From positions 1-28,905 of the forward strand of contig JAZKFP010000168.1 in NCBI GenBank assembly GCA_040386355.1: a stretch of DNA of 28,905 bases, read 5' to 3'. Positions 22,772-28,905 of this stretch are shown here, piece by piece; within the stretch, counting starts at the first letter, position 1, and every line of letters starts with the position of its first letter. The DNA comes from JAZKFP01 sp040386355 (lineage in GTDB: Bacteria; Pseudomonadota; Gammaproteobacteria; Pseudomonadales; UBA6940). A program made the translations under genes and the position numbers. The notes under the pieces were generated by a model. The model did no database searches. It saw only the letters and a list, made by a program, of their open reading frames with translations, and was not told the origin of the DNA.

Positions 22772-23803
22772 TTAAGCTGAAGATTTAAGAACAACCGCTT
22801 GTAGCCCAGCTTCTTGTAAAAGATACGCCCCAAGCTCTGCACGACGCCCCGCATTTTGATGTACAACATAGGTTAATGCTGCGTCTAATTCTGCGGCACG
22901 CTGTCGAAGTTCACTCAACGGAATATGTAAATTTGGCATAGCTTCATTGGGAGTTAATTCAGATTCCAAACGTACATCGAGTATTTGATGACGATTCTTA
23001 AAGGTCGATAATTGTTTTGGAGTGACGTATTCGATAACCGGATCTTTCAATAAACGACGAAAGCTCGCTTTGTTTAAAGCCATAAGTACGCCATCTGATG
23101 TCATGCGAACTGTGGCATTTCGTACCGTGTCGCTAATTAACGCATCTTCACCAAAGAAATCACCGCTGCCTAAACGAGCTAACTCGCGTTCAACACCTGT
23201 AGCATCGGTTCGCATCACAATGGCTAAACCCCGTTGAATGACAAAAAAGTGATCGCCATCTTCGCCTTGTTGAATAATGACTTGATTGGTTCGTACATCA
23301 CGACGTTCAAAGGAAGAAAACAATTGTTGTAAATGACTTGGCGGCACATTTTGCATTAAATGGGAGCGCAATAAACTCGCAATCCAATCCCCATCGTTTT
23401 CATGTGCCAAATCATTGGAAATTTCTTCTACCACATAGGTGGTTGCTTGTGACCAGGTTACGGCTAAGTCCACTTGATCCGAATCCAACTCTAGAACTCG
23501 CACGGGTGTCGTTGAAATTGCCGTGCATTGATGCGGGCTAACTCGTTCCAGTGAAAAGCGCGCCGTTGGTGTGCCTGCTTCAATATTGCGAATCTTAAAA
23601 TGCTGATCGCATAAATCCACTTGGCCTTCTAATAAAAATACAAGTTTGGGTGATAATTCGCCGCGTTTAAACAGTACGCGTTGCGCAGGCAAATCACGCA
23701 TGGTAGCGCTTTGAATTAAGTCGGAAAGATGCTGCTCGGATAAGGTATCCAATGGAGAAAACTTCCGTGCTACTGATTCCAATTCTTTGTTGATGTGCGC
23801 CAT
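22772..23803 (-). CDS. Double cyclic-nucleotide-binding protein with degenerate rhodanese-like C-terminus
   Basis: A 343-aa protein from the ATG at 23803, with AAGAG spaced about 8 nt; a GTG at 23812 is an alternative. The first CNB-like domain (about 15-125) is degenerate. The second (about 140-250) has a recognisable phosphate-binding cassette, FGEDALISDTVRNATV (217-232), that keeps the Glu and Arg needed to hold cAMP or cGMP. Residues 274-343 match a rhodanese domain (ILDVRLESE, then VVHQNAGRRAELGAYLL), but the loop that should carry the catalytic cysteine reads HQNAGRR, so sulfur transfer is not expected. There is no HTH, so it is not a CRP-type regulator. It is divergent from a class III cyclase gene 160 bp away, suggesting a shared cAMP circuit. 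Confidence 0.85.
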   Translation of the reverse strand: MAHINKELESVARKFSPLDTLSEQHLSDLIQSATMRDLPAQRVLFKRGELSPKLVFLLEGQVDLCDQHFKIRNIEAGTPTARFSLERVSPHQCTAISTTPVRVLELDSDQVDLAVTWSQATTYVVEEISNDLAHENDGDWIASLLRSHLMQNVPPSHLQQLFSSFERRDVRTNQVIIQQGEDGDHFFVIQRGLAIVMRTDATGVERELARLGSGDFFGEDALISDTVRNATVRMTSDGVLMALNKASFRRLLKDPVIEYVTPKQLSTFKNRHQILDVRLESELTPNEAMPNLHIPLSELRQRAAELDAALTYVVHQNAGRRAELGAYLLQEAGLQAVVLKSSA

Positions 23804-23963
23804 CGCTATCACTCTTACTGAATTTAATCGTATTAAAAAATGAAATTAAGTGCAGTTGCCCACTAGGCTTTAATTCATATCACCGAATTTCTAGGCTTTG
23901 TAAAAAGTGTAGTCGTACTCCGGCTAATCTTCAGATGAACCCTATATTTATACTTGTGAAGCA

Positions 23964-26183
23964 ATGATATTAAAAAAGATATTTAAATCATTAACTATAA
24001 GAACTCAGAGCACTATTTGGAGTTGGAGCTTAGGATTTGTTTTGCTTATCGGTGCGTTACTGGTATTTTCCCCGGCAAGACCTGTGATCGATCAGCTCGA
24101 ATTATTCTGGTATGACATTCGTTTTCACATTTTCTTAGAAAAAGAGCCTGCCAAATCTACCGTAGTTATTGTTGATATTGATGAAGCTAGTTTGAAAACA
24201 GAAGGACGCTGGCCTTGGCCGCGTCATAAAGTAGCAACCTTAGCTGAAACTATTCGACAAGCAGGTGCAACCGTCGTCGGATTTGATGTGGTCTTTGCAG
24301 AATCTGAAATCAATTTAATTGATCGTCTGCTGGCAGAAGCAACGTGGTCCGATGCAGAAAAGAATAATTTAAGTGCTCTAAAACCTGTGTTTGATGGCGA
24401 TTCCTTATTAGCAAAAGCATTTAATGGAGAAACAATATTAGGCTTTGTTTTACATGAAATTGGCAATATTCAAGCAGGCGTATTACCAAAACCTGTATTA
24501 ACACTTACTAAAGAAGCACCGGATTCTATTAAAGCAATGACGGATTACACCGGCATTGTGCCTAAGCTTTTGGATGGGGCTTTGGGCGCCGGTTTTATCA
24601 GTCAGGCGCCCGATATTGATGGGTCAATCCGTCGTGTACCTATGCTGTTACGGGTCGGACATAAGGTATATCCGTCTTTGTCCTTGGAAATGGTACGCAA
24701 TTATTTATTTGAAGAAGAAATAAAATTAAGTGTTTCTAAGGTAAATGATTCGAACTATTTAAATGGCATTGAAATGGGTTCGTATTTTATTCCAACCGAT
24801 GAACAAGCCCAAATGTTAGTACCGTTTTTAGGCCCGCCACGAACTTTTACGTATGTATCTGCAACCGATGTTATGCGTGGAATTAATTCCGAAATTTTAG
24901 AAGGCGCCATTGTTTTAATTGGTACTAGTGCGTTTGGATTAAATGACTTACGAAAAACCGTCATGTCACCGAATTATCCTGGAGTAGAAGTACATGCTTC
25001 TCTTATTCAGGGATTATTAGACTATTTTGAAAAACAAAAACCTTTACGAATCCAGCCAGATTTTGCAAAACAATTAGAATGGTTAACTGCGGTTTTGTGC
25101 ATTGTGATCTTGGGATGGATTTTTCCTCGAATTTCTCCCGTTAGCTTGGTAACGCTTGCAACTCTTTTAATTATTTTTTTAATAAGTTCAAACGCACTTG
25201 CCTGGAAATATGGGTTTCTTGATTTGCCATTGATCGGCTCATTGCTAATTATTTTTATTTTATCGGTATTAAATCTCAGCATTCAAGTTATTTCAGAATA
25301 TCGTCAACGCAAAATGATTACTCGTATGTTTGCCCAATATGTACCACCAGAACACGTTGCTCAAATTGTGCATCAAGGTGGAAATATTACGTTGGATGGT
25401 GAAACCCGAATGATGTCGGTTTTATTTAGCGATATTCGAGGTTTTACTTCTATTTCAGAAAAATTATCCGCCACTGAATTAAAAGCTTTTTTAAATTTAA
25501 TTTTCAACGAAACAACAGGTGCTATTTTTGAATATTCCGGTGCAATTGATAAATACGTTGGCGACATGGTTATGGCTTTTTGGGGCGCGCCATTAATCGA
25601 TGCAGAGCATGCAGATCATGCCGTTGGTGCTGCATTAGCAATGTTGAAGGCAATTGATCAGATGCAAAACTCTTTGCATCAAATGGGATATCCCGATGTC
25701 AAAATAGGAATTGGAATAAATACAGGACTAATGAATGTAGGTGATATGGGCAGTCGATATCGGCTGGCTTATACCGTGTTAGGTGATGCGGTTAATCTTG
25801 CGTCCCGACTAGAAAGCTTAACTAAATTTTATGGCGTTTCTTGTTTAGTCGGTGAGGATACGATGGCTCAAGCCACATCCTGGACTTATCGAAGAATTGA
25901 TCGATTACGAGTTAAAGGTAAGGCCGAAGCGGTAAATGTCTTTGAGCCAGTTGGGCGAACAATAGAAGCCAGTGAAGATCTTTTAAATGAGTTGCAGCAA
26001 TGGGAAATTGTCTGGGGTGCTTATCAAAAAGCTGATTGGGATCAAGCGCTGCAAACTTTAAATCAATTACAAGTCGATTTTCCAGAACGTGAGCTCTATG
26101 CTCTATATGTAAACAGAATTGAAAGCCTCAAAGATAAAACCACTTTGGAGTGGGATGGAATTTATACCCATAATTCAAAGTAG
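23964..26183 (+). CDS. CHASE2-domain class III adenylate cyclase, membrane-bound
   Basis: A 739-aa sensor cyclase. A first membrane segment (about 18-38) is followed by an extracytoplasmic CHASE2 domain (about 40-360: VVIVDIDEASL, GRWPWPR, GATVVGFDVVF, IDGSIRRVPML, ILEGAIVLIGTSA), three more membrane segments (about 373-390, 395-413, 420-442), a short linker and a cyclase domain. Catalytic residues are present: metal-binding D490 (FSDIRGFTS) and D534 (IDKYVGDMVMAFWGAP), K530, and D608, N611 and R615 in TVLGDAVNLASRLE. These favour ATP over GTP as substrate. CHASE2 senses an unknown extracellular cue. It is divergent from a cyclic-nucleotide-binding gene and followed 92 bp later by a GAF-like gene. 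Confidence 0.93.
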   Translation: MILKKIFKSLTIRTQSTIWSWSLGFVLLIGALLVFSPARPVIDQLELFWYDIRFHIFLEKEPAKSTVVIVDIDEASLKTEGRWPWPRHKVATLAETIRQAGATVVGFDVVFAESEINLIDRLLAEATWSDAEKNNLSALKPVFDGDSLLAKAFNGETILGFVLHEIGNIQAGVLPKPVLTLTKEAPDSIKAMTDYTGIVPKLLDGALGAGFISQAPDIDGSIRRVPMLLRVGHKVYPSLSLEMVRNYLFEEEIKLSVSKVNDSNYLNGIEMGSYFIPTDEQAQMLVPFLGPPRTFTYVSATDVMRGINSEILEGAIVLIGTSAFGLNDLRKTVMSPNYPGVEVHASLIQGLLDYFEKQKPLRIQPDFAKQLEWLTAVLCIVILGWIFPRISPVSLVTLATLLIIFLISSNALAWKYGFLDLPLIGSLLIIFILSVLNLSIQVISEYRQRKMITRMFAQYVPPEHVAQIVHQGGNITLDGETRMMSVLFSDIRGFTSISEKLSATELKAFLNLIFNETTGAIFEYSGAIDKYVGDMVMAFWGAPLIDAEHADHAVGAALAMLKAIDQMQNSLHQMGYPDVKIGIGINTGLMNVGDMGSRYRLAYTVLGDAVNLASRLESLTKFYGVSCLVGEDTMAQATSWTYRRIDRLRVKGKAEAVNVFEPVGRTIEASEDLLNELQQWEIVWGAYQKADWDQALQTLNQLQVDFPERELYALYVNRIESLKDKTTLEWDGIYTHNSK

Positions 26184-26275
26184 AAATTATAAAAATGCCA
26201 GCAACATCAAAATGTTTGGCTTTGAAATAAAATTTTCAACTGCTTTGTTTAACACAGTAAAAGATAACGGATAAT

Positions 26276-27079
26276 ATGAGCACAGCAACAGCACAAAATT
26301 CTTCCTCTTGTGAAGAGTGTTTTAAAAATCAGACTGAAATTGAGTCTTTAAAAATAAAATTAGTTAGCTCTTCGAAAGCAGCATTTAATTCGATGCGTGC
26401 TGCCAGCCAAATTGGCAATATTTTCACCTTTATGGAGCAATCTGGCAAAATTAAAAACTTTGAAGATTTGGCTGCCATGTCCGTTGCTACTGCAAAAAGT
26501 TTTAGTGTGCGGTGTACGATTCAAATTAGAAGTTCTGAAAACATAATTACTTTGGCAGATAAAGGCGAAGTAACTTCAATTCAACTTAAACTTCTTGCTG
26601 TTGCTAAAGATAAAGGCAGAATTCTAGAAAAAAAAGACATGCTTATTTTCAATGATGAACATGTGTCTCTGCTTTGCTACAAATTGCCGTCAGATGATTT
26701 AGAAGAGTTTGGTCGGCTTCGCGATGTTTTGATTCAATTGGTGAGTGCAGCTGAATCGCGATTTCGGTCGCTAATTTTAGAAACCATGTTAAGAGGCCAA
26801 GCTCAGCAAGCTTCTGAAATCATTGGCGTAATTCGTAAAATTAGTTCAGATAACCATATTCATGCTTCCAATATCATCAAAAATTTAGCAATTGATTTGC
26901 AAGCTGCAGTTTCAAGCTTAAATTTGACCGAAGAGCAAGAAATTCATTTTACCCAATTAGGTGATAATGGAATTGAACAGTTAGATTCCTTACTTTCTAA
27001 CTCTCATTTAGTTGAAGAGCATATCAGCGAAGTGTTAAATGGCTTACGGCAAGCTGTCGATATGGCAGCCAAAAATTAG
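26276..27079 (+). CDS. GAF-like sensory protein of the response-regulator-associated type, no receiver domain
   Basis: A 267-aa soluble protein. Residues 12-40 (CEECFKNQTEIESLKIKL) are a short heptad-like helix with a CxxC pair. Residues 45-170 (GNIFTFMEQSGKIKNFEDLA, SFSVRCTIQIR, FNDEHVSLLCYKLP, GRLRDVLIQLVSAAESR) resemble the GAF-like output module found C-terminal to receiver domains in some gammaproteobacterial response regulators. The remainder is helical. There is no receiver or DNA-binding domain here. Located 92 bp after the cyclase on the same strand, it may be co-expressed with it. The match rests on remembered family patterns, and no ligand is predicted. The CxxC motif could be redox-active or metal-binding. 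Confidence 0.55.
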   Translation: MSTATAQNSSSCEECFKNQTEIESLKIKLVSSSKAAFNSMRAASQIGNIFTFMEQSGKIKNFEDLAAMSVATAKSFSVRCTIQIRSSENIITLADKGEVTSIQLKLLAVAKDKGRILEKKDMLIFNDEHVSLLCYKLPSDDLEEFGRLRDVLIQLVSAAESRFRSLILETMLRGQAQQASEIIGVIRKISSDNHIHASNIIKNLAIDLQAAVSSLNLTEEQEIHFTQLGDNGIEQLDSLLSNSHLVEEHISEVLNGLRQAVDMAAKN

Positions 27080-27166
27080 TTTTGTCGATCTTTTTTATAC
27101 TTTTTTATTCAAGTTTGCTGCAGTACCTTGTCGCAGTTTCCCCGCTCCCGTAGACTCTGGCGTCGC

Positions 27167-27343
27167 AATATACCCGTAGCGAATGAAAATTAGGTGTTTA
27201 TCATGATCTTTTTTTCCACTTGCTGTGTTGCTTTTCCTTGCGTAAAGCTTTGGCTACGCAGCGTCAAAGCGCCTTGCGATTGAAAAAAAATATTCATGCT
27301 AAACCGTTTCACTTAACCTAATTTTCAAACGCTACGGGTATAT
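27167..27343. repeat. Long imperfect palindrome with ACCCGTAGCG-type ends
   Basis: The left arm at 27167-27195 (AATATACCCGTAGCG, then TGAAAATTAGGT) and its complement at 27316-27343 match at all but about two positions. Inward, GATC..TTTTTTTCC and GATTGAAAAAAAATATTCATG extend the pairing imperfectly, so most of the 177 bp could fold into one stem. The end motif TACCCGTAGCGAA recurs, complemented, at 169-180. No coding capacity. A non-autonomous palindromic element is the likeliest nature. Confidence 0.65.
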
Positions 27344-27350
27344 ACCCGTA
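27333..27350. repeat. 18-bp perfect palindrome at the junction of two repeat units
   Basis: TACGGGTATATACCCGTA reads the same on both strands. It is formed where the right end of the 27167-27343 palindrome meets the left end of the following hairpin unit, so it looks like two head-to-head repeat ends joined at ATAT. Confidence 0.85.
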
Positions 27351-27409
27351 ACGAATGAGAATTAGTTTAAGTGCGTGATGCAGGCTAAAAAACTCATTCG
27401 TTACGGGTG
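27343..27409. repeat. Hairpin of the same repeat family upstream of pfp
   Basis: TACCCGTAACGAATGAG (27343-27359) and its complement CTCATTCGTTACGGGTG (27393-27409) pair at 16 of 17 positions across a 33-nt loop. It ends about 37 bp before the pfp ATG, so a transcript starting upstream would carry this strong stem in its leader. Confidence 0.75.
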
Positions 27410-27446
27410 TAAAATCCTCAATGTATTAACGCAGGAGAAGTGACCG

Positions 27447-28706
27447 ATGCCAGGTCCTAATGTTTTTTATGCGCAGTCCGGCGGTGTTACCTCCGTTATC
27501 AATGCAAGTGCATGCGGAGTCATTCAAGCCGTACGCGCCACCGATAAACTCGGTAAATTATATGCAGGCAAAAATGGCATTCTTGGAGCCTTACGTGAAG
27601 AATTGATTGATACAACCTACGAATCAGATGAAACCATTGCCGCGTTAAAATATACTCCTGGCGGTGCATTCGGATCCTGTCGTGTAAAATTAAAATCCCC
27701 TAAAGAAAATGTTGAAGAATACAAACGTCTGATCGAAGTATTTGAAGCGCACAATATCGGGGTATTTTTATACAATGGTGGCGGCGATTCCCAGGATACT
27801 GCTAATAAAGTCTCTCAGTTCAGTCAAGAAATGGGTTACCCCATTCAATGCATTGGAATTCCAAAAACCGTAGACAATGATTTGCCTTTAACCGATACCT
27901 GTCCTGGCTTTGGCTCAGTTGCAAAATACATTGCAGTATCTACTCGCGAAGCTGGACTCGACGTTGCGTCAATGTGTGAGACATCTACAAAAGTTTTTGT
28001 ATTAGAAGTTATGGGTCGACACGCAGGGTGGATTGCAGCGTCAGCGGGATTGGCACAAGATGATCCTCATCGTCCGCCTCACATTATTCTTTTTCCAGAG
28101 ATTACTTTTAATCCAGAAGCTTTCTACACCACCGTGCAAGAGACAGTAGAACGCGTGGGTTATTGTGTTGTTGTGGTTTCAGAAGGTATTAAAGATGAGA
28201 ACGGAAATTATTTAGCAGAATCGACTTCTAAAGATGCCTTCGGTCATCAACAGCTTGGCGGCGTTGGGCCAAGAATTGCGCAAATGGTGAAAGAACGGTT
28301 AGGGTACAAGTTTCATTGGGCAGTTGCAGATTATTTACAACGTGCCGCTCGTCACATCGCAAGTGCTGTTGATGTTGAACAAGCGTATGCAGTAGGTAAA
28401 GCATCAGTAGAATTTGCATTAGCCGGTAAAACCGCAATAATGCCAATAATAAAAAGGCTTTCGGATGAGCCTTATCAATGGACCATTGATGAAGCACCTT
28501 TAAGTGCGGTTGCGAATATTGAACGCAAAGTGCCTAGAAATTTCATCTCAGAAAATGGATTTCACATTACAGATGCGGCAAGACGTTATTTATCACCCTT
28601 AATTCAAGGCGAACAATTCCCGCCTTTTATAAATGGTTTGCCGGATTATGCGCGACTCAAGTACAAAATGGTGGACCGTAAATGTCCAGTCTTTAATAAA
28701 CGCTAA
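27447..28706 (+). CDS. pfp: Pyrophosphate-dependent 6-phosphofructokinase (PFP)
   Basis: Reversible phosphorylation of fructose-6-phosphate with PPi as donor, replacing or supplementing the ATP enzyme. The 419-aa length fits the PFP group, and the motifs are clear: AQSGGVTSVINAS (9-21), NGGGDSQDTA (110-119), IPKTVDND (138-145) with catalytic D143, VMGRHAGW (188-195). Two positions mark PPi use: an Asp follows the glycine run where ATP enzymes have a Gly (GGDGS), and Lys replaces the Gly of PGTIDND. The ATG at 27447 has a GGAG site. The enzyme complements fba, gap, pgk and tkt in this window, giving a reversible glycolysis/gluconeogenesis core. No terminator is evident downstream. Confidence 0.94.
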   Translation: MPGPNVFYAQSGGVTSVINASACGVIQAVRATDKLGKLYAGKNGILGALREELIDTTYESDETIAALKYTPGGAFGSCRVKLKSPKENVEEYKRLIEVFEAHNIGVFLYNGGGDSQDTANKVSQFSQEMGYPIQCIGIPKTVDNDLPLTDTCPGFGSVAKYIAVSTREAGLDVASMCETSTKVFVLEVMGRHAGWIAASAGLAQDDPHRPPHIILFPEITFNPEAFYTTVQETVERVGYCVVVVSEGIKDENGNYLAESTSKDAFGHQQLGGVGPRIAQMVKERLGYKFHWAVADYLQRAARHIASAVDVEQAYAVGKASVEFALAGKTAIMPIIKRLSDEPYQWTIDEAPLSAVANIERKVPRNFISENGFHITDAARRYLSPLIQGEQFPPFINGLPDYARLKYKMVDRKCPVFNKR

Positions 28707-28905
28707 AAGAATAAACGTTAAGATTCATTTTTTTGTTTTAATACTTTTTATTTCGATATTTTTAATTTGTTTCGATTAGAAAAGGATTTCTAAGATACAT
28801 TCTTAGCGCCTGTGGGCAATTTTTTGTCTAGTAGTTTGTCAAACAGCTAGGGTAAAAAAACAGAAACGTCGCTGCAGCGTAATAATCAAAATTAAAAAAT
28901 GTCGG
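28707..28905. other. Non-coding 3' edge of the window
   Basis: 199 bp with no supportable gene. It contains a small perfect stem CTAAGA..TCTTAG at about 28791-28807 and a CGCTGCAGCG palindrome near 28870. The window ends in ATGTCGG, which might begin the next gene, but no ribosome site precedes it. Confidence 0.5.

Larger units (their letters stand above)
27080..27446. other. Non-coding gap upstream of pfp, packed with inverted repeats
   Basis: No gene is visible in these 367 bp. Apart from about 80 bp at the left edge, the stretch is filled by two nested palindromic structures described separately: a long inverted repeat at 27167-27343 and a hairpin at 27343-27409. A small stem TGCGTA..TACGCA (27239-27260) lies inside the first. 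The pfp ribosome site GGAG is near 27434. Confidence 0.7.

Noticed and set aside
28900..28905. ATG at the right edge as the start of another gene
   Set aside because: Only two codons are in view and there is no ribosome site upstream.

Overview
The window is chromosomal DNA from an AT-rich gammaproteobacterium. The serC-pheA-hisC-(insert)-tyrA-aroA order, starting behind what looks like the 3' end of gyrA, is typical of Gammaproteobacteria. Several clues point to Legionellales (Coxiella, Legionella or 'Candidatus Berkiella'-like): a PPi-dependent phosphofructokinase, a class II-type EPSP synthase, a giant protein with about 40-residue helical repeats resembling Coxiella DUF1601 or octotricopeptide repeats, and several orphan eukaryote-like or effector-like proteins. 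The genus cannot be fixed from the sequence alone.

Layout. Positions 1-3828 (+): gyrA tail, then serC, pheA and hisC (serine and aromatic amino acid synthesis). Positions 3829-8745 break the usual hisC-tyrA adjacency. This stretch holds a frameshifted remnant of a YhcG/DUF1016-type gene that carries a 235-bp palindromic MITE-like element, and then, on the minus strand, a 1435-aa repeat protein with a possible GT-A-type glycosyltransferase motif. Positions 9072-12413 (+): tyrA, aroA, cyaY (frataxin-like) and a 4'-phosphopantetheinyl transferase, closely packed. Positions 20237-12549 (-): a central-carbon operon tkt-gap-pgk-fba that continues into an alpha/beta hydrolase and a permuted papain/NlpC-like protein. 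Positions 20504-20971 (+): an orphan Xre/MbcA/ParS-type antitoxin-like gene. Positions 22593-20977 (-): a 537-aa protein with a kinase-like HxDxxxxN catalytic loop. Positions 22772-26183: a divergent pair, a double cyclic-nucleotide-binding protein with a degenerate rhodanese tail (-) and a CHASE2-adenylate cyclase (+), followed by a GAF-like partner (+). Positions 27447-28706 (+): PPi-phosphofructokinase, preceded by a dense cluster of inverted repeats.

How the genes fit together. tkt, gap, pgk, fba and pfp cover the pentose-phosphate/glycolysis core, with a reversible PPi-linked step instead of an ATP-PFK. serC, pheA, hisC, tyrA and aroA draw on that carbon for serine and aromatic amino acids. 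The cyclase and CNB protein form a plausible self-contained cAMP circuit.

The main discoveries are (i) the repeat protein with a candidate transferase module, (ii) the kinase-like orphan, (iii) the permuted cysteine hydrolase candidate, (iv) a divergent GAPDH active-site loop, (v) the DUF1016 pseudogene split by a mobile palindrome, and (vi) a family of related palindromic repeats in at least four intergenic regions.
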